DNA of 64,000 nt from LMUY01 sp964247705 (GTDB lineage: Bacteria; Pseudomonadota; Alphaproteobacteria; Acetobacterales; Acetobacteraceae), in the NCBI GenBank assembly GCA_964247705.1, contig CAXTVQ010000013.1, positions 11,542 through 75,541 on the forward strand. The letters run 5' to 3'. The translations under genes and the position numbers were made by a program. Each line of letters starts with the position of its first letter. Position 1 is the first letter of the stretch. Shown here one piece after another: positions 42,578-50,724 of this stretch. Below the pieces are notes generated by a model. It did no database searches, was not told where the DNA came from, and saw only the letters and a program-made list of their open reading frames with translations.

Positions 42578-44091
42578 GCCTGAGCCGCCGCATGATCGCC
42601 CAGAGCCTGGCCGGTGCGGGCCTCGCTGCACTGCTGCCCCGCGCGGGTTGGGCCCAGGCTACGGACACGCTCAGCATCGCCTATCCCGGGGACGTGCCGG
42701 TGTGGGACCCGAACCTGCGTACGCACGTGGTGGGCCACTCCCTGTTCAAATGCGTGTTCGACCAGCCGCTCACCTACACGCCGGACCTGAAGCTCAGCCC
42801 GGCGCTGGTCACCCAGTGGCAGAGCGCGCCGGACGGCAAGACGCTCGACCTGCAATTCCGCGACGACGTGTCGTTCCACAACGGCGACCGTATGACGGCG
42901 GAGGATTTCCGGTTCACGTTCTTCGAGCGGCCGCATGCCGAGAAGCTGGACATCAGCGGCGTGTGGCGCCGGGTGTCCGATATCGAGGTCGTGTCCCCCA
43001 CCCACGCGGTGATGCATTTCAGCGCGCCGATGCCCTCGGCGATCCCGTGGCTCGCCTTCCTGGCCAGCTTCGTCGTGCCCAAGAAGTATTTCACCGCGGT
43101 CGGGCATGATGGGTTCGTGGCCAAGCCGGTCGGCTCCGGCCCCTATAAGCTCGCCAGCTACGCGCAGAGCGCGCGCATCGGGCTCGAGGCGTTCGACGGA
43201 TACTGGGGGGAGACGCCCGCCTATAAGCAGGTCACGTTCGAGATCCTGGGTGACGTGTCCAGCCGCACCGCCGCCATCGAGAGCCGCCGGGTGGGCTTGG
43301 GCGCCGAGATCCCGGTGCGGGAGGCGACCCGGCTGGGAGCGGACCCGCAACTGCGCGCCAGCATCGAGCCGTTCACCGACATCTATATCCTGCAGGTCGC
43401 CAACACAGGCGCGTTCAAGGACCAGAACGTCCGCTTGGCCGCACACCACGCGATCGACAAGGAGGCGATCAGCCGCGCGTTGTTCGGCGGCAAGGCCAAC
43501 CCGATCGCGGTGCCGGCCGCCCGGGGCACGCCTGGCTACCCGGAGGATTTCAAGTTCGCCTACGACCCGGCGATGGCGGTGGCGCTCATGAAGCAGGCCG
43601 GGTTCGGCCCGGACAAGCCGGTGGACATCACGCTGTCCACCACCAATGGCGTGTTTCCCGGCGACTACGACATGACGCGGGTGATCGCCCAGATGTGGTC
43701 CCGCATCGGGCTGCGCGCGAAGGTGGAGACGATCGAGTTCGTGCAGTATCAGGAACGGCTGCGCTCGGGGGTGTCGTCGGAGGCGACGACGTATCGCTGG
43801 GGCAACATGACCGGGGACCCGGAGCTTTACACGGGCTACATGCTGAACCCGAAGTTTCCGTTCGCGGCCTGGCACAGTGACGACGTGTCCGAGCGGCTGG
43901 ATCCGCTGTTCAGCGAGACGGACGAGGCTAAGCGCAACGCGGGCTACCGCGCGTTCAACCGGTGGGCGGTGGAGATGGGCTATACGATTCCGCTGCTGCA
44001 GGGTGTGGCGAGTTCGGTGTATCGGCGGACGGTTGGGTTTGTGCCGTATGCGAACGGGTGGATCGTGCCGGGGGCTTACAAGGCGGCTTAG
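42574..44091 (+). CDS. Peptide/nickel-type ABC transporter, periplasmic binding protein (family 5)
   Basis: Solute-binding protein of 505 residues. MSLSRRMIAQSLAGAGLAAL carries a twin-arginine-like SRRMIAQ, so export may be by Tat. The mature part follows SBP_bac_5: LSIAYPGDVPVWDPNLRTHV, FHNGDRMTAEDFRFTF and GSGPYKLASYAQSAR. AAGGAG at 42561 and the ATGA overlap fix the start. Ligand unknown: di/oligopeptide, nickel or another hydrophilic compound. It closes the operon, which is followed by a palindromic repeat and the convergent NADH dehydrogenase gene. Confidence 0.92.
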   Translation: MSLSRRMIAQSLAGAGLAALLPRAGWAQATDTLSIAYPGDVPVWDPNLRTHVVGHSLFKCVFDQPLTYTPDLKLSPALVTQWQSAPDGKTLDLQFRDDVSFHNGDRMTAEDFRFTFFERPHAEKLDISGVWRRVSDIEVVSPTHAVMHFSAPMPSAIPWLAFLASFVVPKKYFTAVGHDGFVAKPVGSGPYKLASYAQSARIGLEAFDGYWGETPAYKQVTFEILGDVSSRTAAIESRRVGLGAEIPVREATRLGADPQLRASIEPFTDIYILQVANTGAFKDQNVRLAAHHAIDKEAISRALFGGKANPIAVPAARGTPGYPEDFKFAYDPAMAVALMKQAGFGPDKPVDITLSTTNGVFPGDYDMTRVIAQMWSRIGLRAKVETIEFVQYQERLRSGVSSEATTYRWGNMTGDPELYTGYMLNPKFPFAAWHSDDVSERLDPLFSETDEAKRNAGYRAFNRWAVEMGYTIPLLQGVASSVYRRTVGFVPYANGWIVPGAYKAA

Positions 44092-44104
44092 ACCCTCACC
44101 CCGG

Positions 44105-44130
44105 CCCTCTCCGTGAAGGACGGGAGAGGG
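44105..44130. repeat. Palindromic repeat between convergent genes
   Basis: CCCTCTCCGTGAAGGACGGGAGAGGG forms a stem of about 10 bp. It is the second copy of the subtype at 14134 (shared GTGAAG loop context). It lies in the 48-bp gap between the binding-protein stop and the NDH-2 stop and could act as a bidirectional terminator. Confidence 0.65.
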
Positions 44131-44139
44131 AGACGGCTG

Positions 44140-45456
44140 TCAGTGAAGCTTCACCCTTGGCTCCCACCGCCGCGCAAAACCGTGCGCGATGGTGTCCAGC
44201 GCAACCTTCCGCCCGCCGAAAAGGGCGTGCTGGTGCATCTTGTACAGCGACCGATACATGACCCGGGCGAACAACCCCTCGATGAACAGGCTCTTGCCTG
44301 CTAAGCCGCCCATCAAGTTGCCCACCGTGCTGTACTCGCCGAGCGACACCAACGAGCCGAAATCGCGGTAATGGAACGGCTCCAACGGCTTGCCGGCCAG
44401 CTTGCGCCGGATCTGCCCGACCATGAAGCTGGCTTGCTGGTGCGCGGCCTGCGCGCGGGGCGGCACTGGTGTCTCGAATCCTTGCCGAGGAGCCGCGGCG
44501 CAGTCGCCGATGGCGAAGATGTCCGGGTCCGCCGTTGTCTGCAGCGTGTCGCGGACCACCAACTGGTTGCTCCGCGTGACCTCCAGCCCGTCCAGGTCCT
44601 TCAGGAAGTCCGGGCCTTTCACGCCGGCCGACCACACCACCAACTCGGAGGCGATGAACTCGCCGCCCTCCAGCAAGACGCCGTCCGCTCGCACTTCGGA
44701 CACCTTGGCGCCGGTCCGCACCTCGACCCCAAGGCCTTTCAACTGCTCAAGCGCCTTGTTCGACATGCGCTCCGGCAGGGCGGGCAGGATCCGCGGCGCG
44801 GCCTCGATCAGGATGATGCGCACGTCCCGCTCGGCGTTGACCCGGTCGAGCCCTTGAGCCACCACCTCGCGCACGGTGCGGTGCAGCTCGGCGGCCAGTT
44901 CGGTGCCGGTGGCACCCGCGCCGATGATCGCGACGTAGAGCTGGCCGGCCCGCACCTCGCCCGCCTGGGAATGGGCGCGGATGCAGGCGTTGACCAGGCG
45001 CCGGTTGAAGCGCGCCGCCTGCTCCGGCGTCTCGAGGGGCACAGCGTGCTGCGCGGCGCCGGGTGTGCCGAAATCGTTGGTGACGCTGCCGACGGCGAGC
45101 ACGAGAGTGTCGTAGCGGAACGAACGGGTGGCGGTGATCTCGCGCCCCTCGTCGTCATGCGTGGCGCCGAGATGGACCTCGTGGCGCGCGCGGTCCAATC
45201 CGACCAACTCGCCGAACCGGTAGCGGAAGCGGTGCCGGTGCGCGTGGGCCAGGTAGTTCGTCTCGTGCGTGCCGGGGTCGATGCTGCCGGCAGCCACGGC
45301 GTGCAGCAGCGGTTTCCACAGATGCGTCCTTGCGCGCTCGACCAGGGCGATCTGGGCGGCCCCGCGCCGGCCGAGCGTCTTGCCGAGGCGGGTGACCAGT
45401 TGCAAACCGGCGGCTCCTCCGCCGACGACGACGATTTCCGGTAACGCGTCGGGCAT
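44140..45456 (-). CDS. ndh: Type II NADH dehydrogenase (NDH-2)
   Basis: Single-subunit, non-proton-pumping NADH:quinone oxidoreductase, 438 residues, peripheral to the inner membrane. Two dinucleotide-binding motifs: VVGGGAAGLQLVTRLGK (FAD) near residue 10 and IIGAGATGTELAAELH (NADH) near 185. The FAIGDCAAAP segment is the second FAD-contact motif. The C-terminal amphipathic stretch (FARVMYRSLYKMHQHALFGG) is the usual membrane-binding part. ATG with GGAGGAG 8-10 bases upstream. Downstream convergent with the ABC operon; upstream separated from the 2OG dioxygenase gene by hairpins. Confidence 0.92.
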   Translation of the reverse strand: MPDALPEIVVVGGGAAGLQLVTRLGKTLGRRGAAQIALVERARTHLWKPLLHAVAAGSIDPGTHETNYLAHAHRHRFRYRFGELVGLDRARHEVHLGATHDDEGREITATRSFRYDTLVLAVGSVTNDFGTPGAAQHAVPLETPEQAARFNRRLVNACIRAHSQAGEVRAGQLYVAIIGAGATGTELAAELHRTVREVVAQGLDRVNAERDVRIILIEAAPRILPALPERMSNKALEQLKGLGVEVRTGAKVSEVRADGVLLEGGEFIASELVVWSAGVKGPDFLKDLDGLEVTRSNQLVVRDTLQTTADPDIFAIGDCAAAPRQGFETPVPPRAQAAHQQASFMVGQIRRKLAGKPLEPFHYRDFGSLVSLGEYSTVGNLMGGLAGKSLFIEGLFARVMYRSLYKMHQHALFGGRKVALDTIAHGFARRWEPRVKLH

Positions 45457-45494
45457 GGCAGGTCTCCTCCGCTGCAGAAGCACAACGAAGAATG

Positions 45495-45536
45495 GGGCTT
45501 TGCCTTAAACCCCACCAGAGGACAGTCGTCCTCTGG
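45495..45536 (-). terminator. Tandem hairpins between 2OG dioxygenase and ndh
   Basis: On the minus strand CCAGAGGAC, GACT, GTCCTCTGG is a perfect 9-bp stem (45515-45536), followed at once by GGGGTTT and AAAGCCCC halves (45495-45514) forming a second weaker stem. Position immediately downstream of the dioxygenase stop suggests a terminator or a repeated intergenic element; no T-run of four or more follows. Confidence 0.5.
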
Positions 45537-45546
45537 ACGCCTATTG

Positions 45547-46281
45547 TTAGGCTGCGCTCAGCCGCCGGAACGTTACCACCAGCACGTCCCGGAACGCCGG
45601 GCGGGCGGGGTCCTTCGGCTCCACCGGGGTCACCCCGTGATAAACGCGCGAGTCGTCTACCCAGGCGGCATCCATCGGCCGCGCCAGGGTGAACGAGCCC
45701 AGCAACCGCCGGTCCAGATCGTGGATCGTGGTCTCGCCGCTCGCGATGTTCTCCCGACGCACCAGCAGCACCAGCACCCAATCCACCCCGTCCCGGTGCA
45801 TCCCCTCCGGCGTCGGCTGACCCGCCTGGCCGGGTTGCGCCTCGATGCGGAACTGGTGCACCTCCACCTCCCAGCCCGGCACGCCCGGCGAAAGCGTGTC
45901 GAACACGACCTGGCACGTCTGCAACACGGCGCGGAACGCGGGCATCCGCTCGACCGCCTCCGTCACCGGGTCGAACCACCGCGCGACGCCGCCATTCAGT
46001 GCGTTGTAGTCGCGGCTTTGGTAATGCGGCCGATGCTCCAGCCGCTCGATACCGCCGGCGGTCGCCGAGAACACCGCGTGCCGCCGCCGGCGATACCGCC
46101 CACCATCGGCCATGTAGGTGTCGAGCCCCAGATCGTCCCAGCTCGCGGCAAAAGCGTCCCACTCCGCCAGGCCCTGCGCTTCCAGCACGCCGCGCATCTC
46201 GTTGTCGTGCACGAAGGCGAAGCCGTCACGCCCGACGAGGTCGGCGATGGTAGGGCGGCTGGTGGCGGGATTGACGTTCAC
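45547..46281 (-). CDS. 2OG-Fe dioxygenase (isoleucine hydroxylase-like, PF10014 type)
   Basis: Fe(II)/2-oxoglutarate-dependent oxygenase of 244 residues, cytosolic. RYRRRRHAVFSA at 62-73 and PEGMHRDGVDWVLVLLVRRE at 158-177 are hallmarks of the PF10014 family whose known members hydroxylate free amino acids (isoleucine 4-hydroxylase). Metal ligands visible: His162, Asp164 (HRD) and His215 (YHGVTPV); the 2OG-binding Arg is probably Arg231. ATGA overlap with the stop of the MscS gene couples the two. The substrate here is unknown; relatives act on aliphatic amino acids. Confidence 0.87.
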   Translation of the reverse strand: MNVNPATSRPTIADLVGRDGFAFVHDNEMRGVLEAQGLAEWDAFAASWDDLGLDTYMADGGRYRRRRHAVFSATAGGIERLEHRPHYQSRDYNALNGGVARWFDPVTEAVERMPAFRAVLQTCQVVFDTLSPGVPGWEVEVHQFRIEAQPGQAGQPTPEGMHRDGVDWVLVLLVRRENIASGETTIHDLDRRLLGSFTLARPMDAAWVDDSRVYHGVTPVEPKDPARPAFRDVLVVTFRRLSAA

Positions 46282-48608
46282 TGCGCGGCTTCCTGGATCG
46301 ATGATTCGGCGGCGGACGAAGCGGGGAACGGCTCCGGCTGCGGGATCGGCCGCTCGGCGCCTGGTGGCAACCAGCCTTGCACCTTATACGCCGTGATCGG
46401 GCTCTGCACCGCATTCTCGTCAAAGCAGTACTTCACCCGGCGATTGAACTCCCGGTTCACGGCCCACCGCTGCGACGGCGTCGTGCGGATGCGGATACGC
46501 ATGGTCCAAGCCGTATCGGTGAAGGAATACACGCCCATCACCTCCAGATCGGCCGTGATCGCATCTTCCCAGCGCGGCTCCTTGCGCATCGCCTTCACGA
46601 TACCGGTCAGCAAGCCCCCCACCCGGTCCGGCTCCTCGTTCAGCCCGATCGGCAGGTCGACCACGGCGTAGGAGAAGTCCCGCGTTTGATTGGTCACCGT
46701 CGTCACGGAGGAGAACGGGATCATGTGCACCGAGCCGTCCAGCGCCCGCAGCCGGATGGTGCGGATGGAGAGGTACTCCACTGTTCCCGTCAGGCTGGCC
46801 AGGGTGACGACGTCGCCCACCTGCATCGTGTTCTCCAGCAGCAGGAACAGCCCGGTGATCAGGTCCTGCACCAACTTCTGCGAGCCGAAGCCGATCGCCA
46901 CACCGAGCACGCCGGCGCCGGCCAGCAACGGGGCGATGTTCACGCCCACCTGGCTCAGCACGATCAACCCGGCGATAATGAAGATCGTCACCAGCAGCGC
47001 CGTGCGCAGCATTGGCAGCAGCGTGCGCAGCCGCGCCGCCCGCGCCGTTTGCGCCGCCCGGGTCAGGCTTGCGACCTTGCTCTCCACGCCGGCGTTGGCT
47101 GCCTCCCACACCACGATGGCAATCAGGATGGTGATCGCGGACGTCGTCAGTGCGGAGAGCAGCCGCTCGCCCAACTGTCCGCCGGAGAACCAGGTGATCG
47201 GGCTGAAGCCCCAGGCCTCCAGCAAGGCTAGACCGGTCGCCACGCTCAGCAGCCCGATCAGTGCCGCGCGCACGACGGGGTAGTAGTTGAGCAGCCGCCG
47301 CTCCAGCCCCGGGAACTGCACCGACCGGTCGGCCCCGAGCCGCATGCTGCGGTCCAACGCGCCAAGCAGCACGATCGAGATCAGCCGCGCCACGATCAGC
47401 GTGCCGGACGTTTCCACGAAGAAGGTGAGCAACCGGGCATAGCCGTCGCGGATCTGCGCCGCGGCCACGAGCCAGAGCGCGATGATGTAGAAGATGGCGA
47501 TGAAGTGCCAGCGGGACGCCAGGTGGTTCTGCAAGGCGGCTAGCGTGCCCGTCCGGCTTTTGCGGGCGCGCAGCCGATTGGTCACCGCGTGGCGGGATTG
47601 GAGCACCACAACGACGAGCATGATGTGCACGACCAGCGCCACGAGCTTGATGAACACGTCATGCGCCGACCGGTAGAGGCCGAACAGCAGGCCCACCTCC
47701 GCCGCCGCGAAGCCGAACACGGCCACTGCACTCAGCCGCCGCACCCAGCGCTCGATGTAGCCGGCCCAATAGTCGTCGCACTGGATCAGCCGCAGCCGGT
47801 GGTTGGCCGGCGAGACGAAAGTGCGGGTGACGCACATGACGACGCTGCAGATCACGTAGGCGTCCACGACCGCGAGCACCACCAGCCTGGTGTTGGTCTG
47901 CGCGCCGAGCGGCGTGGTCAGCATCGCGTGCCCGACGGCGGCGAACACGGCGACCGGCACCAGGTCCACCAGCAGGGCCGCCAGCACGAAGGGCAGGCGC
48001 CGCAGCATCCGCCACGCGACGCTCAGCCCCCGCCTATGCGCCACCTGCACCTCGTGGCTGGACGCGTCCGGCAGATCGTCCGGGATCGGTTCGTCGGCCG
48101 GCGCCCGCGCGTCCAGGAAGCGCCGCGCGCCCCCCAGCAAATATTGTGCAGCCCACTCGATAGCGCGCGCGACGGCCAGGATGACCGCCAGCTTCCACGC
48201 GGCCTCGACGACGCGGTCGCGGGCGGCCGGGTCGGAGGCAGTATCGGCCACCCAGCGCCACAGCAAGGGGACGTCGCCAACGGCCTGGATCGTGGATTCG
48301 AACTCGGCGCCCAGCTTGCTGGCCCATTGCGACCCTTGCACCACCAACTCGGCGCCCACGCTGTCGGCCGCGACCACGGCCGGTTTGGCCGGCGCGGCGG
48401 GGATGGCACGGACCATGTTCTCCAGCGTGGCGGCGAACTCGGCGCGCTTCTTGTCGTCGTGCAGCACGTCCAGCACCGCTTGCGCCTGGGCCGGCGTCAG
48501 CGTCGGCGCGGCCGGAGCGGGGGTTGCCGGCGGGGCAAGTGCGGCTTGCGCCCTCACCCCGATCGGCATGGCCAGGAGGAGCAGGAGCCATAAGAAAGCA
48601 GTACGCAT
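46278..48608 (-). CDS. Large MscS-type mechanosensitive channel (YbiO-like)
   Basis: Inner-membrane channel of 776 residues, close in size to E. coli YbiO (741). MRTAFLWLLLLLAMPIGVRA is a signal peptide; then a periplasmic helical domain to about 145, roughly ten membrane segments, and a C-terminal MscS core: LLAGAGVLGVAIGFGSQKLV pore helix, GLFLLLENTMQVGDVV, VEYLSIRTIRLRALDG, IPFSSVTTVTNQTR. It opens under hypo-osmotic tension. The ATG at 48608 is preferred because the longer frame adds low-complexity sequence without a signal. The stop overlaps the 2OG dioxygenase start (ATGA). Confidence 0.92.
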   Translation of the reverse strand: MRTAFLWLLLLLAMPIGVRAQAALAPPATPAPAAPTLTPAQAQAVLDVLHDDKKRAEFAATLENMVRAIPAAPAKPAVVAADSVGAELVVQGSQWASKLGAEFESTIQAVGDVPLLWRWVADTASDPAARDRVVEAAWKLAVILAVARAIEWAAQYLLGGARRFLDARAPADEPIPDDLPDASSHEVQVAHRRGLSVAWRMLRRLPFVLAALLVDLVPVAVFAAVGHAMLTTPLGAQTNTRLVVLAVVDAYVICSVVMCVTRTFVSPANHRLRLIQCDDYWAGYIERWVRRLSAVAVFGFAAAEVGLLFGLYRSAHDVFIKLVALVVHIMLVVVVLQSRHAVTNRLRARKSRTGTLAALQNHLASRWHFIAIFYIIALWLVAAAQIRDGYARLLTFFVETSGTLIVARLISIVLLGALDRSMRLGADRSVQFPGLERRLLNYYPVVRAALIGLLSVATGLALLEAWGFSPITWFSGGQLGERLLSALTTSAITILIAIVVWEAANAGVESKVASLTRAAQTARAARLRTLLPMLRTALLVTIFIIAGLIVLSQVGVNIAPLLAGAGVLGVAIGFGSQKLVQDLITGLFLLLENTMQVGDVVTLASLTGTVEYLSIRTIRLRALDGSVHMIPFSSVTTVTNQTRDFSYAVVDLPIGLNEEPDRVGGLLTGIVKAMRKEPRWEDAITADLEVMGVYSFTDTAWTMRIRIRTTPSQRWAVNREFNRRVKYCFDENAVQSPITAYKVQGWLPPGAERPIPQPEPFPASSAAESSIQEAAQ

Positions 48609-48698
48609 CCGCCCGTACCGCCATAGGCGGCCACCCGGTGTCAACCAGCTTGGCCAAAACGGGGTGCACAAGCCGGAACGCCTTCCCATTTGCTCTGT

Positions 48699-48896
48699 AT
48701 GAAGACCGTGCTGATCGTGCTCGTCGTGATAATGATGCTGGCCACGCTGGGCGTGCTCTTCGCCGGCTTGCTCGGCCTGGTGCGGGGCGGCTCGGACCCC
48801 TACCGGTCCAACCGGCTCATGCGCTGGCGGGTGTTGCTGCAAGCGGGCACCTTGGTGCTGTTCATGCTGCTGATACATTTGTTGCGGTCTGCCTAG
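48699..48896 (+). CDS. HIG1-like twin-transmembrane small protein
   Basis: 65-residue inner-membrane protein with two hydrophobic helices (VLIVLVVIMMLATLGVLFAG and VLLQAGTLVLFMLLIHLL) linked by a polar loop ending in SNRLMRWRVLLQ, the HIG1-domain signature. In alphaproteobacteria such proteins often sit upstream of electron-transfer flavoprotein genes, as here, and are proposed to assist respiratory complexes. ATG 48699 begins the first helix. Divergent from the MscS gene over 90 bp, which should contain the promoter. The cobalamin adenosyltransferase gene that often lies between this gene and etfB is absent. Confidence 0.8.
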   Translation: MKTVLIVLVVIMMLATLGVLFAGLLGLVRGGSDPYRSNRLMRWRVLLQAGTLVLFMLLIHLLRSA

Positions 48897-49040
48897 ATGT
48901 TTGACAGCCCGATCGGCCGGCTTCTAAGGTCTTCCACCGTCTACGGCCTGGCCCGGGCCCGGTCCGTGCTGGCTGCGGAACTGCCGGGTCGGGATCGCGT
49001 AGCCATCCCCAAGATCCAGGAAACAACGGCGCTCCAATGA
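48897..49040 (+). CDS. Possible 47-aa protein between HIG1-like gene and etfB
   Basis: Starting from the ATG directly after the TAG of the HIG1-like gene, the frame is open for 47 codons and its TGA overlaps the etfB start (ATGA). The predicted product starts MFDSPIGRLLRSSTVYGLAR and is basic, without a membrane helix. There is no Shine-Dalgarno, so translation would rely on coupling with the upstream gene. Family not recognised. It could also be an untranslated spacer that happens to be open. Confidence 0.4.
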   Translation: MFDSPIGRLLRSSTVYGLARARSVLAAELPGRDRVAIPKIQETTALQ

Positions 49041-49786
49041 AAATCCTCGTCCCCGTCAAGCGAGTGGTCGATTACAACGTCAAGGTGCGCGTCAAGGCGG
49101 ACGGCACGGGCGTCGAGACCTCCGGCGTGAAGATGTCGATGAACCCGTTCGACGAGATCGCCGTCGAAGAAGCCGTCCGCCTGAAGGAGAAGGGCATCGC
49201 CACCGAGGTGATCGCCGTCTCCATGGGCCTGGCAGCCTGTGGCGAGACGATCCGCACGGCACTTGCCATGGGCGCCGACCGCGGCATCCTGGTCGAAACG
49301 GACGTCGAACTGCAGCCGCTGGCGGTTGCCAAGATGCTGAAGGCGCTCGTTATGAAGGAGGAGCCGCGGCTCGTCATCATGGGCAAGCAGGCGATCGACG
49401 ACGACATGAACGCCACGGGGCAGATGCTGGCCGCCCTGCTCGGCTGGCCGCAGGGTACGTTCGCCTCCAAGCTCGACGTCTCCGGCGACAGCCTGACCGT
49501 TACGCGCGAGATCGACGGCGGGCTCGAGACGCTGACGCTGACCCTGCCGGCGATCATAACGACCGATCTGCGCCTGAACGAGCCGCGCTATGCCTCGCTG
49601 CCCAACATCATGAAGGCGCGCAAGAAGCCGATCGAGAACATCAAGCCCGATGCGCTCGGCGTGGACCCGGCGCCGCGTCTCACCCTGGTGAGCGTTGCCG
49701 AGCCGCCGAAGCGCACCGCCGGCAAGAAAGTGGGCTCGGTGGCCGAACTCGTCTCCAAACTCCGTACCGAAGCGAAGGTGATCTGA
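49037..49786 (+). CDS. etfB: Electron transfer flavoprotein beta subunit
   Basis: Small ETF subunit (249 residues) that binds AMP and passes electrons from acyl-CoA dehydrogenases to ETF:quinone oxidoreductase. MKILVPVKRVVDYNVKVRVK and the conserved SMNPFDEIAVEEAVRLKEKG, VIMGKQAIDDDMNATGQMLA and RYASLPNIMKARKKPIE are ETF-beta signatures. First of etfB-etfA-hbd; etfA begins at the base after its stop. Confidence 0.97.
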   Translation: MKILVPVKRVVDYNVKVRVKADGTGVETSGVKMSMNPFDEIAVEEAVRLKEKGIATEVIAVSMGLAACGETIRTALAMGADRGILVETDVELQPLAVAKMLKALVMKEEPRLVIMGKQAIDDDMNATGQMLAALLGWPQGTFASKLDVSGDSLTVTREIDGGLETLTLTLPAIITTDLRLNEPRYASLPNIMKARKKPIENIKPDALGVDPAPRLTLVSVAEPPKRTAGKKVGSVAELVSKLRTEAKVI

Positions 49787-50722
49787 ATGGCGTCGCTTGT
49801 CTTGCTCGACTTCGAGGGTGCCACCATCAAGCAGCCATCCCGCAGCGCCATCGCGGCTGCGCTGAAGCTGGGCGAGGTGCACGTGCTGCTGGCCGGCAAG
49901 GATATTGGCCCGGCCTGCGAGGCAGCAGCCAAGCTCGAGGGCGTCACCAAGGTCCACAAGGCCGATGACGCTGCCTATGAACACTCGCTGGCCGAGCCGC
50001 TGGCAGACTTGCTGGTGTCCATGGCCGGGCACCATGACCATCTGTTCGCCGCCTCTACCGCCACAGGCAAGAACGTGATGCCCCGCGTTGCCGCTCTGCT
50101 GGACGTGCAGCCGATCAGCGACATCTCGGGCGTGGTGGACGCGGACACGTTCATCCGGCCGATCTACGCCGGCAACGCCATGGCCACGGTGAAGTCCGCC
50201 GACAAGAAGAAGGTGCTGACCGTCCGCGCTGCGTCGTTCGATCCGGTCGCGACCGAGGGCGGCAACGCCCCGATCGAGGACGTCGCGGCGACGGCTGGGC
50301 AGACGGCTTCCAAGTTCGTGTCCGCCGAGCTGTCCAAGTCCGAGCGGCCCGACCTGACGGCCGCCCGCATCGTGGTTTCCGGCGGGCGCGGGATGCAGAA
50401 CGGGGAGAACTTCAAGCTGCTGGACCCGATCGCCGACAAGCTGGGCGCCGCCGTCGGTGCGTCCCGCGCGGCGGTGGACGCGGGCTACGTGCCGAACGAC
50501 TACCAGGTGGGGCAGACCGGTAAGATCGTTGCGCCGGACCTGTACATGGCGATCGGCATCTCCGGCGCGATCCAGCATCTGGCCGGCATGAAGGACAGCA
50601 AGGTCATCGTCGCGATCAACAAGGACGAGGACGCGCCGATCTTCCAGGTGGCCGATTACGGCCTGGTCGCCGACCTGTTTACCGCCTTGCCCGAACTGAA
50701 GGCGGAACTCGAGCGGGCCTAG
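49787..50722 (+). CDS. etfA: Electron transfer flavoprotein alpha subunit
   Basis: FAD-bearing large ETF subunit, 311 residues. The C-terminal FAD domain shows VVSGGRGM, YQVGQTGKIVAPDLYMAIGI, SGAIQHLAGM and IVAINKDEDAPIFQVADYGL, in the order of characterised ETF-alpha. Cotranscribed with etfB and the hydroxyacyl-CoA dehydrogenase, indicating fatty-acid or butyrate-type oxidation. No acyl-CoA dehydrogenase is present in the window. Confidence 0.97.
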   Translation: MASLVLLDFEGATIKQPSRSAIAAALKLGEVHVLLAGKDIGPACEAAAKLEGVTKVHKADDAAYEHSLAEPLADLLVSMAGHHDHLFAASTATGKNVMPRVAALLDVQPISDISGVVDADTFIRPIYAGNAMATVKSADKKKVLTVRAASFDPVATEGGNAPIEDVAATAGQTASKFVSAELSKSERPDLTAARIVVSGGRGMQNGENFKLLDPIADKLGAAVGASRAAVDAGYVPNDYQVGQTGKIVAPDLYMAIGISGAIQHLAGMKDSKVIVAINKDEDAPIFQVADYGLVADLFTALPELKAELERA

Positions 50723-50724
50723 CC

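Noticed and set aside
45515..45536. Perfect 9-bp hairpin as part of a CRISPR or attachment site
   Set aside because: Single copy in the window, no spacer array, no integrase or phage genes nearby.
48609..48698. Cobalamin adenosyltransferase gene expected between HIG1-like gene and etfB
   Set aside because: Only a 47-codon open frame exists between those genes; no adenosyltransferase motif is present.
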